Positions 28,000 through 37,653 of a stretch of 64,000 nt of DNA are shown one piece after another. The position numbers and the translations under genes are program-made. The notes beneath the pieces were generated by a model. That model ran no database searches and was not told where the DNA came from. It saw nothing but the letters and a program-made list of their open reading frames with translations. Source of the DNA: G963663315 sp965208975 (GTDB lineage: Bacteria > Pseudomonadota > Gammaproteobacteria > Arenicellales > Poriferihabitantaceae); assembly GCA_965208975.1 (NCBI GenBank), contig CBDBQH010000003.1, positions 806,001 through 870,000 on the forward strand. The letters are read 5' to 3'. Position 1 is the stretch's first letter; each line of letters starts with the position of its first letter.

Positions 28000-29178
28000 T
28001 CATTCCTGTTGCAGGAATTCCAGTATCTGCTGGCGATGCTCATCCAGCCGGGGCGCCCTGCGCCGGGTTTTCGGATCATCGTATCCGGAAAACTTGATCG
28101 GGTTGCCCGGCATCTGAACATTCCGTTTGGCATCGGCTCCATGATCGGCAACCGATATAATCATGTTTCTGTGCCGTATATGAGGATCGTTCACAACCTG
28201 TTCGATATTGTTGATCGGGCCGCACGGAATCCCGCCTTCCTGCAAAAGCGCCAGCCATTGGGCAACCGCTCTGCTTTTCAGGCTGCGCTCGATTTCATCA
28301 TGGAGCGGTTGATAATTTTCCGTTCGCAGATTGTTTGAGCGGAAGCGGCTGTCTCGCAGCAGGTCCTCGCGTCCAATCACTTCGCAAAATTTCCGGAACA
28401 TGGCGTCATTGCCGACCGCAATAATAATGTACTCATCCCCTTTCGCCCGGAATCCGGCAAAAGGCGTGATGGACGGGTGCCTCATTCCAATCGGTTCGGG
28501 TATTTTGTCTTCCGCGAAATACCGCGCGATGGAGTTTTCCAATATGGCGACCTGGCAGTCCAGCATGGCCACATCCACCTGTTGCCCCTCACCCGTCCTT
28601 TCCCGATCATAAAGCGCGGCCAACACCCCGGACACCCCGAACAGGCCAGCGGTAATATCACCTACAGAAGTACCCACCCGATTGGGCGCGGTATCCTGAT
28701 CGCCGGTCAGACTCATCACCCCTCCCATACCCTGGACAACCAGATCATAAGCGGGACGCTCCCTGTACGGGCCGGTATGACCGAAACCGGAAACACAGGC
28801 ATAAATCAATCGGGAGTTGATGCGGTGTAATTCCTGCCACCCATAGCCGAGTTTGTGCAAGGCGCCAGCGCGAAAATTCTCAACCAGCACATCGCCGGAC
28901 AGAAGCAGTTTTTCAAACACCACCCGATCATCCGCATCCTTCAGATTCAACGCGATACTTTTCTTGCCACGATTGATCGAGGCGAAATAAATGGATTGCT
29001 GATCCTGGAAAGGGCCGAATTGCCTGGCGTCATCTCCGCGACCAGGCAGCTCCACCTTAATCACGCAGGCGCCGAGGTCTGCCAGTATCATGGTCAGATA
29101 CGGGCCTGCCAGGACTCGCGTCAAATCAATAACGGTAACGCCTTCAAGCGGCGCCGCGCGGCAGGATTCGCCGTTCAC
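28000..29178 (-). CDS. CaiB/BaiF-type (class III) CoA-transferase
   Basis: This 392-residue protein has the family N-terminus (VTVIDLTRVLAGPYLTMILA, DLGACVIKVE), SINRGKKSIALNL, and the catalytic aspartate at about 174 in SVGDITAGLFG. Members move CoA between carboxylic acids, such as formyl-CoA/oxalate or carnitine derivatives; the acyl pair here is unknown. It starts with GTG, three bases after the stop of the upstream PLP enzyme gene, so both are one operon. It converges with the truncated ThDP enzyme. Confidence 0.88.
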   Translation of the reverse strand: MNGESCRAAPLEGVTVIDLTRVLAGPYLTMILADLGACVIKVELPGRGDDARQFGPFQDQQSIYFASINRGKKSIALNLKDADDRVVFEKLLLSGDVLVENFRAGALHKLGYGWQELHRINSRLIYACVSGFGHTGPYRERPAYDLVVQGMGGVMSLTGDQDTAPNRVGTSVGDITAGLFGVSGVLAALYDRERTGEGQQVDVAMLDCQVAILENSIARYFAEDKIPEPIGMRHPSITPFAGFRAKGDEYIIIAVGNDAMFRKFCEVIGREDLLRDSRFRSNNLRTENYQPLHDEIERSLKSRAVAQWLALLQEGGIPCGPINNIEQVVNDPHIRHRNMIISVADHGADAKRNVQMPGNPIKFSGYDDPKTRRRAPRLDEHRQQILEFLQQE

Positions 29179-29181
29179 AGC

Positions 29182-30225
29182 TTAATCCGACAGCTCCTGA
29201 AAATCATGCCGATAGGCAAATACCGCCGGAGCGCCGCCGGTATGGATAAAGAGCGGATTCCTGTAATCGGCGAGTTCATTATTTTCAATTAAATTGAGCA
29301 TACAGCGCATGGCCTTTCCAGAATACACCGGATCCAGCAATAGCCCCTCTGTGGTCGCGACCAGACGAATCGTATCTTTCAGTCCCTCGCATATCTGACC
29401 ATACCCCGGCGCCAGAGCGTTGTCATCGGTCCAGATATCCTGAGCCGTAACCAGTGGCCGGATATCCAGCATATTCGCCAGATTTTCACAGTGAGCCTTG
29501 ATTCTGGCGAATTGCGCCCGGGCATCCCGGCGGACACAGGCGCCGAGCGCCGGTATATCACATTCCAGAAGCCGCAGCCCCATCAGTAATCCGGCATGAG
29601 TGGAGCCACTGCCGGAACCCACCACAATCAGGTCGGGCTTCCAGTCCAGCTCCCTGAACTGTTCCAGCATCTCCTTCGCCGCAACCATATAACCGAAGGC
29701 GCCTTTCGGCTCGCGCACTACTCTCAGGGGAATAATGTAAGGCTTCCTGCCTTCCCCTTTCAACTGGTCAGCCATATCGGCGAGCGACTGATCCGCGCCT
29801 TCCTCGTCTTCCCCGTCTGGGTAATAATGAATATGCGCGCCAAACAGTCCGGTCAGCAATTTGTTGCCTGAATTCTGGTATTCATCGGTGCTGTTACGAA
29901 CCCGGTTTTCCAGCTGGATATGACAATCCATACCCAGTTTGCTGGTTGCGGCCGCAATCGTCCGCATACAGTTCGACTGGATTGCCCCGGTACTCAAAAT
30001 CGTGTCACAACCTCGTGACAGGGCATCACCGAGATAAAACTCTACTTGCCGAACCTTATTGCCTCCGAACCCCAGCCCGGTGCAATCATCTCGCTTGACC
30101 CGAATGTGATAGCCCGGAAAGTTCGCGGACAACCTTTCGAGTGATTCAATCGGAGTCGGATAATGACCGAGTTCAACTCGTGGCAGAGATTCGAGTTGTG
30201 TGAGCGCAGACTGCCGGAAATTCAC
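29182..30225 (-). CDS. PLP-dependent D-cysteine desulfhydrase/ACC deaminase-like enzyme
   Basis: This 347-residue fold-type II PLP protein has VKRDDCTGLGFGGNKVRQ with the PLP lysine at 57, then STGAIQSNCMRTIAAA (substrate and phosphate loop). A glycine-rich GSGSGSTHAGL phosphate cup follows. The family splits into D-cysteine desulfhydrase, ACC deaminase and L-cysteate lyase, and sequence alone does not decide. It is co-transcribed with the CoA-transferase. The start is GTG at 30225 with CTGGAG upstream. Confidence 0.8.
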   Translation of the reverse strand: MNFRQSALTQLESLPRVELGHYPTPIESLERLSANFPGYHIRVKRDDCTGLGFGGNKVRQVEFYLGDALSRGCDTILSTGAIQSNCMRTIAAATSKLGMDCHIQLENRVRNSTDEYQNSGNKLLTGLFGAHIHYYPDGEDEEGADQSLADMADQLKGEGRKPYIIPLRVVREPKGAFGYMVAAKEMLEQFRELDWKPDLIVVGSGSGSTHAGLLMGLRLLECDIPALGACVRRDARAQFARIKAHCENLANMLDIRPLVTAQDIWTDDNALAPGYGQICEGLKDTIRLVATTEGLLLDPVYSGKAMRCMLNLIENNELADYRNPLFIHTGGAPAVFAYRHDFQELSD

Positions 30226-30258
30226 GGTTACATACTCCAGGTCGGATGTCCCGGACCG

Positions 30259-31197
30259 TCAATTACTTTCCAGCTCAGTCTGCAACTGCGGCACCGCGTC
30301 AAACAGATCCTGATTCCAGCCATAATCCGCAACCTGAAAGATCGGAGCTTCTTCATCGTTATTGATAGCGACAATGACCCTGGAATCCTTCATTCCGGCC
30401 AAATGCTGAATCGCGCCGGAAATACCGACCGCCACGTATAAATCCGGCGCCACCACCTTGCCGGTCTGCCCCACCTGATAATCATTGGGCACAAAACCCG
30501 CATCCACGGCCGCGCGTGAAGCGCCGACCGCGCCACCGAGTTGATCGGCCAGCTTTTCCAGCATGCCGAAATTCTCGCCGTTTTTCATGCCGCGACCTCC
30601 CGATACGACTACTTTGGCGGAAGTCAGTTCGGGACGCTCGCTGGAGCTCAGCATCTGCTTGACGAACGAGACGTGGCCAGTGGCGCTGGCCGCCTCAACA
30701 GCATGAATTTCAGCGTCTCCGCTTTCTCCATCCGCCAATTCAAACGCAGTAGTCCGGACGGTAATCATTTTGACCGGGTCGGTTGACCGAACCCGGGCCA
30801 GCGCGTTACCCGCGTAAATCGGCCGGACGAAGGTATCGCCATCCACCACTTCGCTGATGTCCGAGACAGCCTGAACGTCGCACAACGCCGCCGTATAAGG
30901 GATCAGAGCCTTGCCAAAAGTCGTAGCCGGAGCCATGACATGGGAATACCCATCCATGATTGACTGGATCAGGAACGCCGTATTTTCGGTAATATCATGA
31001 GCATAGCTCGGGTCGTCACAAACCAGAACCCGGCTCACTCCCACGGTGCGGGCAACGGCAGCCGCCACCGCGCCGCAATCCTGACCGGCAACCAGCACAT
31101 CCACATCGCCGCCAATCAGACCGGCAGCCGTGATCGTGTTTTGCGTGGCGGGCGCCAGCGCTGATTGGTCGTGTTCCGCTATCACTAAAATTCTCAT
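30259..31197 (-). CDS. etfA: Electron transfer flavoprotein alpha subunit
   Basis: This 312-residue EtfA has an N-terminal Rossmann-like domain (MRILVIAEHDQSALAPATQN) and the C-terminal FAD domain signature KVVVSGGRGM, then QVGQTGKVVAPDLYVAVGIS and GAIQHLAGM. The latter holds the FAD-binding residues. With EtfB it shuttles electrons from acyl-CoA or amine dehydrogenases to ETF-ubiquinone oxidoreductase. It overlaps etfB by four bases (ATGA). The complex could serve the dehydrogenases in this window, but no direct link is visible. Confidence 0.95.
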   Translation of the reverse strand: MRILVIAEHDQSALAPATQNTITAAGLIGGDVDVLVAGQDCGAVAAAVARTVGVSRVLVCDDPSYAHDITENTAFLIQSIMDGYSHVMAPATTFGKALIPYTAALCDVQAVSDISEVVDGDTFVRPIYAGNALARVRSTDPVKMITVRTTAFELADGESGDAEIHAVEAASATGHVSFVKQMLSSSERPELTSAKVVVSGGRGMKNGENFGMLEKLADQLGGAVGASRAAVDAGFVPNDYQVGQTGKVVAPDLYVAVGISGAIQHLAGMKDSRVIVAINNDEEAPIFQVADYGWNQDLFDAVPQLQTELESN

Positions 31198-31946
31198 TTG
31201 ATCACCTTCGCTTCATTTCTCAGTTTATCCACCAGCTCAGCTGCATTGGACACCAGTACCCCGGCTTGACGGGCTGGCGGTTCATTCACCTCAAGGACGA
31301 TCACCCGGCGCTGTGTATCGACACCGAGTTCCTGGGGAGTGAGCGTTTCAATCGGTTTTTTGCGAGCCTTCATGATGTTCGGCAGGGAGGCATACCTCGG
31401 TTCATTCAAACGCAGGTCTGTGGTGACCACGGCGGGAGAAGTGATCTGCAGTACCTCCAGCCCGGCGTCTATTTCCCGGGTGATCAAAAACCCTTGCGGA
31501 TTTTTCTCGATTTTCGAGATATAGCTGCCGAGTGGGCGCTGCGTCAGCGCCGCGACCATCTGCCCGGTCTGGTTGTTGTCATCGTCAATGGATTGCTTAC
31601 CCAGAATAATCAGATCGGTGGATTTCCGCACCGCCACCGCTTTGATCATCTTCGCGATCGTCAATGGCTCCGGATGGTCTTGCGCGGCGATGTAAACACC
31701 CCGGTCGGCTCCCATAGCCAGGCCAGCGCGTATGGTTTCCTGACATTTTTCCGCTCCAACGGAAACCAGAATGACCTCTTCGGCATGACCCGCCTCCTTT
31801 AATCGCAACGCTTCCTCCACTGCGATTTCACAAAACGGATTCATCGCCATTTTAACGTTAGCGGTTTCAACGCCCGTGTGATCAGACTTCACCCTGACCC
31901 GGATATTGGCGTCAATTACACGTTTCACTGGAACCAGTATTTTCAT
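31194..31946 (-). CDS. etfB: Electron transfer flavoprotein beta subunit
   Basis: This 250-residue EtfB has MKILVPVKRVIDANIRVRVK, then NPFCEIAVEEALRLKEAG, the family signature (VEEALRLKE) and the adenine-nucleotide region QSIDDDNNQTGQMVAALT. It is first in the etfBA operon. It is divergent from the hisN-like gene across 110 bases that must hold both promoters; I could not fix their hexamers. Confidence 0.95.
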   Translation of the reverse strand: MKILVPVKRVIDANIRVRVKSDHTGVETANVKMAMNPFCEIAVEEALRLKEAGHAEEVILVSVGAEKCQETIRAGLAMGADRGVYIAAQDHPEPLTIAKMIKAVAVRKSTDLIILGKQSIDDDNNQTGQMVAALTQRPLGSYISKIEKNPQGFLITREIDAGLEVLQITSPAVVTTDLRLNEPRYASLPNIMKARKKPIETLTPQELGVDTQRRVIVLEVNEPPARQAGVLVSNAAELVDKLRNEAKVIK

Positions 31947-32056
31947 GTTCCGGATTCTCCTCGAAAAGGGTTAGCGGCAAAAATCAGCAACGGATTCTAC
32001 CGTAAATCATTATGGGTTAAAATCCTCTTTTATGTTAAATCCATGCAGATTCATTC

Positions 32057-32851
32057 ATGATCCGCCCCCCCGACAAGCCATTACAGTCATTTCTCGATAC
32101 CGCGCATCTGGCGGCTGACCAGGCAAGAGACATTACCCGGGCCTGGTTTCGCTCGGATATGACCGTGCAAAACAAAAAAGACCGCAGCCCGGTCACCATC
32201 GCGGACCAACGGACAGAACAGGTCATTCGGGACATTATTCTCAAGCGCCATCCCGGGCACGGTTTTTTGGGTGAAGAAACCGGAACCCGCCACAGTGATA
32301 CGCCCTGGCAGTGGGTCATTGACCCGATTGACGGCACCAAGTGTTTCGCGACCGGCATGCCGACTTTTGGTACGCTGATCTCATTGCTTTACCAGGGAAC
32401 TCCGGTCATCGGCATGATTGATCATTGTATACTGGACGAAAGATGGGTCGGTATTTACGGACGGCCCACGACCCATAACGGGAAAGCCTGCCACACTCGA
32501 ACCACGCAGAAACTGAAAGACGCCTCGGTTTATACCACGACCATGGACATGTTCGATGACCGGACGGCCATACAGGCTGCCCGCCTGACCGGCGCTTGCA
32601 AATTCCGGGTGTTCGGCGGAGACTGTTATGGATACGGCCTGATCGCCTCCGGATTTAACGACCTGATGTGCGAAGCGGACCTGAAGCCTTACGACTTCCT
32701 GGTGCTGGTCCCGGTCATCACCGGCGCTGGCGGTGTCATCAGTGACTGGCGGGGCGACTCACTGACCCTGAAGTCCGCCGGGGATGTGCTGGCTTCAGCC
32801 AACCCCGGTTTGCACAACGCGGCTCTGGCGAAACTGAATCCGCCGCCATGA
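32057..32851 (+). CDS. hisN: Inositol-monophosphatase family, probably histidinol-phosphatase
   Basis: This 264-residue magnesium-dependent phosphatase has GEETG (Glu73/Glu74), DPIDGT (Asp89-Thr94) and FGGDCYGYGLIASG. A C-terminal PYDFLVLVPVITGAGG replaces the usual WD(x)AA region, a pattern of the HisN branch that hydrolyses histidinol phosphate. Other branch members act on inositol phosphate or CysQ substrates, so the name is probable, not certain. It converges with hppA, one base apart at the ends. Confidence 0.75.
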   Translation: MIRPPDKPLQSFLDTAHLAADQARDITRAWFRSDMTVQNKKDRSPVTIADQRTEQVIRDIILKRHPGHGFLGEETGTRHSDTPWQWVIDPIDGTKCFATGMPTFGTLISLLYQGTPVIGMIDHCILDERWVGIYGRPTTHNGKACHTRTTQKLKDASVYTTTMDMFDDRTAIQAARLTGACKFRVFGGDCYGYGLIASGFNDLMCEADLKPYDFLVLVPVITGAGGVISDWRGDSLTLKSAGDVLASANPGLHNAALAKLNPPP

Positions 32852-32852
32852 A

Positions 32853-34853
32853 CTACAGCAGAGGAGCAATCACCAGGCTGACGATCGCCATCACATTGAT
32901 CAGAATGTTCATCGAAGGCCCCGAGGTGTCCTTGAAGGGGTCGCCTACCGTGTCACCCACCACCGTGGCGGCGTGAACATCCGAGCCCTTGCCGCCCAGG
33001 TTACCTTTTTCGACATACTTTTTCGCATTATCCCAGGCTCCGCCGGCATTCGCCATGGTGAGCGCCATCAACACGCAACCGAGCAAGGCCCCGCCCAGCA
33101 TACCACCGAGCGCGGTGGCGCCCAGGCCAAAACCGACCAGAGGCGGTGCAGTGACCGCAATCACGCCGGGCAGGATCATTCGCTTGAGCGCGGCGCGAGT
33201 GGCAATGTCAACACATCGGTCTGAATCCGGCTTCGCGGTTCCCTCCATCAAACCGGGAATCTCCCGAAACTGGCGCCGAATCTCATGAATCATGTCAAAA
33301 GCGGCGGCGCCGACCGCGTTCATGGTAATACTGGAGACCAAAAACGGGAAAATCCCACCCAGGAACATACCCGCCAGGACATACGGGTCACTGAGCTCCA
33401 ATGAAAAATCAGGCTTGAGCAGAGACACGGTTTCGATGAATGCGGAAATAATAGCGAGCGCCGCCAGAGCCGCCGCGCCAATCGCAAAACCCTTGCCGAT
33501 CGCGGCAGTCGTATTGCCCAGCTCATCCAGGGAATCCGTGATTTCGCGCACGTCCTCACCCAGACCGGACATTTCCGCAATCCCGCCGGCATTGTCGGCG
33601 ACCGGGCCGTAAGCATCAATAGCCATGGTGATTCCCACCGTAGCCAGCATACCGACCGCGGCGATACCGACACCGTATAATCCAGTCAGGCTGCTGGATA
33701 CAAGAATAATAGCGCTGATAATCAACAGCGGCGCCACAACAGACTCCATACCCACAGACAAGCCGGTGATCATCACCGTCGCCGGGCCGGTTTCACCGCT
33801 TTTGGCGATCTTGCGAATCGGACTGCCTCCGGTGTAGTACTCGGTAATCAGGCCGATGCCGATGCCCCCTGCGGCTCCCACCACAACGGCGCCCCACACG
33901 TTCATTGACACATCCAGATAGCTCACCACCCCCCAGGCCGCACCCATAAAGATGATGGTGGCGCCGATCGTGCCGATCCGAAGCGCAAGCTCCGGAGACC
34001 GGGCCGAGTTCAGCTTGACGATCAGGATGCCCAGAATCGAACAAAGCAGCCCGGCGGACGCCAGCGCCAGTGGCAGGAACATCAGGGTCTGCCGCTCTCC
34101 GAGCAGGCCCAGCATCGCAACCGGCAGGGTGGAGGCGATCGCGATGGTCGCGATCATCGAACCGCAATAGGACTCGAAAATATCCGACCCCATACCGGCC
34201 ACATCTCCCACATTATCGCCTACATTGTCGGCGATAACGCCGGGATTACGCGGGTCATCTTCCGGAATTCCGGCCTCAACCTTGCCGACCAGATCCGCGC
34301 CCACATCGGCGCTTTTGGTGAAGATTCCACCCCCTACCCTGGAAAAAAGGGCGACCGAGGAAGCGCCCATGCCAAACCCGTGAATAACGTGGGCGGTTTC
34401 CGGGTCGCCGCCAAACAACAGATACAGGATGCCGATACCGAGTAATCCCGTAGAGGCGACACACAACCCCATCACAGAACCACCGAAAAACGCGACAGCC
34501 AAAGCGCTCTGCGCTCCTTCCCTCGCCGCCGCCGCAGTGGTCCGGGTATTTGCGTGAGTCGCGGCGTACATACCGATATAGCCGGCAACGCCCGAACACA
34601 AGGCACCGAGTAGAAAGGCAATCGTGGTTTTGACACCGAGTTCGGATATGAAAATCAACAACCCGACAATCATCACAAAAATCAACAGATATGTATATTC
34701 GCGCCGCATGAACACCATCGCGCCGCGGTGGATCTGGTCGCCGATTTCAGCCACCTTCCCCTCTCCCGCCGGATACTTCAAAATCATTCTGTATACGACA
34801 AACGCCGCAAGCAAACCGAAAACACCCAGAATGACCGGTAAGTAGCTAATCAT
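32853..34853 (-). CDS. hppA: Membrane-bound K+-dependent-type pyrophosphatase
   Basis: This 666-residue polytopic pump has DVGADLVGK and the DNVGDNVGDVAGMGSD pyrophosphate-binding acidic motifs. In the segment GNTTAAIGKGFAIG, alanine stands where K+-independent enzymes have lysine, so I read it as a K+-dependent enzyme. It hydrolyses cytoplasmic pyrophosphate to move H+ or Na+ across the inner membrane; the ion cannot be fixed by eye. Glycine- and alanine-rich helices run the whole length, and length is normal. The gene stands alone on the minus strand. Confidence 0.95.
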   Translation of the reverse strand: MISYLPVILGVFGLLAAFVVYRMILKYPAGEGKVAEIGDQIHRGAMVFMRREYTYLLIFVMIVGLLIFISELGVKTTIAFLLGALCSGVAGYIGMYAATHANTRTTAAAAREGAQSALAVAFFGGSVMGLCVASTGLLGIGILYLLFGGDPETAHVIHGFGMGASSVALFSRVGGGIFTKSADVGADLVGKVEAGIPEDDPRNPGVIADNVGDNVGDVAGMGSDIFESYCGSMIATIAIASTLPVAMLGLLGERQTLMFLPLALASAGLLCSILGILIVKLNSARSPELALRIGTIGATIIFMGAAWGVVSYLDVSMNVWGAVVVGAAGGIGIGLITEYYTGGSPIRKIAKSGETGPATVMITGLSVGMESVVAPLLIISAIILVSSSLTGLYGVGIAAVGMLATVGITMAIDAYGPVADNAGGIAEMSGLGEDVREITDSLDELGNTTAAIGKGFAIGAAALAALAIISAFIETVSLLKPDFSLELSDPYVLAGMFLGGIFPFLVSSITMNAVGAAAFDMIHEIRRQFREIPGLMEGTAKPDSDRCVDIATRAALKRMILPGVIAVTAPPLVGFGLGATALGGMLGGALLGCVLMALTMANAGGAWDNAKKYVEKGNLGGKGSDVHAATVVGDTVGDPFKDTSGPSMNILINVMAIVSLVIAPLL

Positions 34854-34968
34854 GAAAAGACTCCGTTAAAAAGATGAAAATCTGGAAAAAACCGGATGCG
34901 GACTATATCGCCGATGACCTCAGATATCAATTACGAATGCGCCCGCCGCCGAAGAACCCCGGCGCTGT

Positions 34969-35871
34969 CTATTGATCTGTTTTCCTGGCTCTGGGATGCG
35001 CTTTATCATAAACATGCGCGAGATGCTGGAAATCAAGGTGCGTATAAATCTGGGTTGTCGCGATGTCAGCATGCCCCATCATCTCCTGAACCGCCCGCAG
35101 ATCACCGCTGGATTCGAGTAGATGACTGGCGAAGGAATGTCTCAGCATGTGGGGATGTAATCGCCGCCCCAAGCCTTTGATTTTCGCCCATCGGTTCAGC
35201 CGGTACTGGATACCGCGGACACTCAGCCGCCCTCCCCGCAGATTAGTGAACAGAGCCCGCTCGGTTTCGTTTGCCAGCTGACAACGCCTGCCGAGCCAGT
35301 TAGCAAGAGCCGCCGCCGCCTTGCCTCCCACCAGAACGATACGCTGTTTGTTTCCCTTGCCGGTCACCAGGATGCGGTTCTGGTCAAAATCAATTGAATC
35401 GGTATCCAGTGAGGCCAGCTCCGACAGCCTCAGCCCGGTGGAATAAAAAAGCTCCAGCATGGCGTGATCGCGAACGCAAAGAGTGGAGTCGTCATGCTGA
35501 TCCAGCAACCCGCTCAGTTCATCCACACTCAGTGTCGCCGGCAACCTGCCCGGAGATTTGGGAGCCCGGGCGCCGATAAAAGGATTGATCGGCGCGTATT
35601 CATTTTTCAGGAGGTATTGATAAAAGGTACGGCAGGCCGACAACAAACGCCGGATACTACGCCCGGACAACCCCTTTTGATGCAATCCGGCCAGCAAGGA
35701 GCGGACATCGTCAACAGTCAGCCGGTCCCAGTCGGCCACTGCTTTTTGACAGGCGTAGTCATGTAATTTCTGTAAATCCCTGCTGTATGCCGCAAGGGAA
35801 TGATCAGACAGTTTTCGCTGCCGTCTCTTATATCCCAGAAACTGGTCTATTTTCCCCTGTAATGGACTCAT
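34969..35871 (-). CDS. xerC: Tyrosine recombinase XerC
   Basis: This 300-residue tyrosine recombinase has an SAM-like N-terminal core-binding domain and the full catalytic set: Arg148 (TGLRLSELASL), Lys172 (TGKGNKQR), His241/Arg244 (HPHMLRHSFASHLL), His267 (GHADIATTQ) and Tyr276 (IYTH). It resolves chromosome dimers at dif with XerD. It overlaps the DUF484 gene by four bases in the dapF-DUF484-xerC order known from gammaproteobacteria, which separates it from phage or integron integrases. Confidence 0.95.
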   Translation of the reverse strand: MSPLQGKIDQFLGYKRRQRKLSDHSLAAYSRDLQKLHDYACQKAVADWDRLTVDDVRSLLAGLHQKGLSGRSIRRLLSACRTFYQYLLKNEYAPINPFIGARAPKSPGRLPATLSVDELSGLLDQHDDSTLCVRDHAMLELFYSTGLRLSELASLDTDSIDFDQNRILVTGKGNKQRIVLVGGKAAAALANWLGRRCQLANETERALFTNLRGGRLSVRGIQYRLNRWAKIKGLGRRLHPHMLRHSFASHLLESSGDLRAVQEMMGHADIATTQIYTHLDFQHLAHVYDKAHPRARKTDQ

Positions 35872-36536
35872 TTGGAGAACAGTCGACCCTGAAGGTAACC
35901 GCCAATCAATAGCCCGAGCCGGTCCAGAAACATCACCCCGACATCCGGCACAAAACGGGTTCGGGAATGCGACCCCAACGCCATAACACCTAGCAGCTCA
36001 TCCTCGAACGACAATGGAATAAAAGCGCAGGAGCAAACAGACTGGTTATTCGCCCCGAAAATTGATTCGCGCAAGGCGCTCGAAAGACGATCATCACAAA
36101 CCGATCCTTTATGCGCCACTCTCTGGCGCATCGCGTCATAACGAGATGGATCCGGGGCGTTTGGATCGGATTTCAAAATAATCACAGATTCACCAACATC
36201 GAACTGCTGTTTCATCAATTCGTTTACCGTTTGTACAGCGCTGTCGTCATGCTCCCTGTTCGCCAGAAGGCTGATCGCGACCTGAAGAAAATCGGATTCG
36301 AGTTTCTGATTATTCCTGACCCCGTCAACAATCAATTCGATTTTAGCCTGATGGTGAGTCAGCCGGTCTCTTAGCACCTGCAACTGCCTCTCATAAAAAA
36401 GGGCGCGGCTGCCTGCATCACCCAGACCCAGTTCAACCAGCAACCCTTCGCGCTGCTCGAAAAAGTCGGGATTCGCTTTCAAATAATTGATTACTTCCTC
36501 AGGTTTTGGCATATCTGTCCAAAGCAGTGTGGGCAT
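35868..36536 (-). CDS. yigA: DUF484 family (YigA-like) protein
   Basis: This protein has about 222 residues. MPKPEEVINYLKANPDFFEQ is the DUF484 opening; a coiled-coil helix follows (RQLQVLRDRLTHHQAKIELI), then a GAF-like domain to the end. Its function is unknown. The gene always lies between dapF and xerC in gammaproteobacteria, as here. The open frame begins with TTG at 36545, but the ATG at 36536 with GAGG close upstream is the better start. Translation is coupled to dapF. Confidence 0.88.
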   Translation of the reverse strand: MPTLLWTDMPKPEEVINYLKANPDFFEQREGLLVELGLGDAGSRALFYERQLQVLRDRLTHHQAKIELIVDGVRNNQKLESDFLQVAISLLANREHDDSAVQTVNELMKQQFDVGESVIILKSDPNAPDPSRYDAMRQRVAHKGSVCDDRLSSALRESIFGANNQSVCSCAFIPLSFEDELLGVMALGSHSRTRFVPDVGVMFLDRLGLLIGGYLQGRLFSK

Positions 36537-36541
36537 TTTCC

Positions 36542-37378
36542 TCAAGCGGGATTATAAACCACATTGCCGGCGAACACCTCATGAACCGAGCCACGGAGAA
36601 AAACAGGAGCGCCCTCCCCCCGCCAACCAACCTGAACGCTCCCGCCGGGCAACGTCACCGTCACATCGTGTTGAAGCTGACCGTTTCGAATTCCGGCCAC
36701 CACTGCCGCGCTGGCTCCACTGCCGCATCCGAGAGTTTCCCCGACTCCTCGTTCGTATACCCGCAATTTGATCTGATCCGCAGACACGATTTGCGAAAAA
36801 CCAACGTTGACTCTGGCGGGGAAAGCCGGATGACCTTCCATCAACGCCCCCAATCGGGCGACATCCGCAGAATCAACGTTGTCCACCGCAATCACACAAT
36901 GAGGATTGCCTACCGACAGGGCGCTGAATTCAACTTCTCCCGCCGCCGTATTCACCCGATAACGCAAAGCCGCCGCAGGCTCCAGCAATGGAATTTGTTC
37001 GGGCGCAAAGTCGGGGGGCTCCAGCCGGGCGGTGACCGTACCGTCATCATGAATTTCAAGCGCGATTTCGGTGGCGCTGGTTTCAACACGAATAACCGTA
37101 TCGGCAGTCAGACCCTGTCCGCGCAGAAACCACGCGAAGCACCGGGCCCCATTTCCGCATTGCCCCGGCTCTGAGCCATCGCTATTGAATATCCGCATTC
37201 TGAAATGGTTTCCGGATTGCGCTTTCTCGGCCACGATGATCTGATCACAACCAATGCCAAAATGTCGATCCGCAATAAATCTGGCAATATCCGGGGTAAT
37301 TCTGATATTCTCCGCGACTCCGTTCAGCATAACGAAATCGTTGCCCATTGAATACATTTTTGTGAAATTCATGTTCAT
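36542..37378 (-). CDS. dapF: Diaminopimelate epimerase
   Basis: This 278-residue enzyme interconverts LL- and meso-diaminopimelate for lysine and peptidoglycan synthesis. Both catalytic cysteines are present: Cys74 in GQCGNGARC and Cys218 in GETLGCGSGAS. The N-terminal FTKMYSMGNDFVMLNG is the family signature. A second ATG two codons in (MNF) is an alternative start. It is first in the operon with DUF484 and xerC. Confidence 0.96.
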   Translation of the reverse strand: MNMNFTKMYSMGNDFVMLNGVAENIRITPDIARFIADRHFGIGCDQIIVAEKAQSGNHFRMRIFNSDGSEPGQCGNGARCFAWFLRGQGLTADTVIRVETSATEIALEIHDDGTVTARLEPPDFAPEQIPLLEPAAALRYRVNTAAGEVEFSALSVGNPHCVIAVDNVDSADVARLGALMEGHPAFPARVNVGFSQIVSADQIKLRVYERGVGETLGCGSGASAAVVAGIRNGQLQHDVTVTLPGGSVQVGWRGEGAPVFLRGSVHEVFAGNVVYNPA

Positions 37379-37406
37379 TGAACCATTTCTTGGGAAGATT
37401 CGGTCT

Positions 37407-37601
37407 ATGCCGGCCTTGCTGCGTCAGATATTTGGTGTGCTGCTGCTCATCGGCGGCATATTCTGGTTTCTGCCGGTACTGGGCATCTGGATGATCCCAT
37501 TGGGTCTCGTGATTCTCTCAATGGATTTCCAGTGGGCAAGAAAGGGGCATCTGTCCATTCAGGTCTGGCTCCGGAAACGGCGTGACCGCAATAATCTGTG
37601 A
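37407..37601 (+). CDS. Small PGPGW-like two-helix membrane protein
   Basis: This 64-residue protein (MPALLRQIFGVLLLIGGIFW) has two hydrophobic stretches broken by PVLGIWMIPLG, then ILSMDFQWARKG and a basic tail. The ending (helix, acidic-aromatic, WAR) follows the PGPGW/DUF-type family of short membrane proteins. The ATG at 37407 has GGAAGAT upstream; a longer frame from 37254 overlaps dapF antisense and is not used. The function is unknown. Confidence 0.6.
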   Translation: MPALLRQIFGVLLLIGGIFWFLPVLGIWMIPLGLVILSMDFQWARKGHLSIQVWLRKRRDRNNL

Positions 37602-37653
37602 CCGCGACAACCCGCCTGAAGCGACAACCCGAACCAATGGATTTCAACCCGGG

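Noticed and set aside
34969..35871. Integrase of a mobile element
   Set aside because: The dapF-DUF484-xerC gene order and overlaps identify housekeeping XerC.
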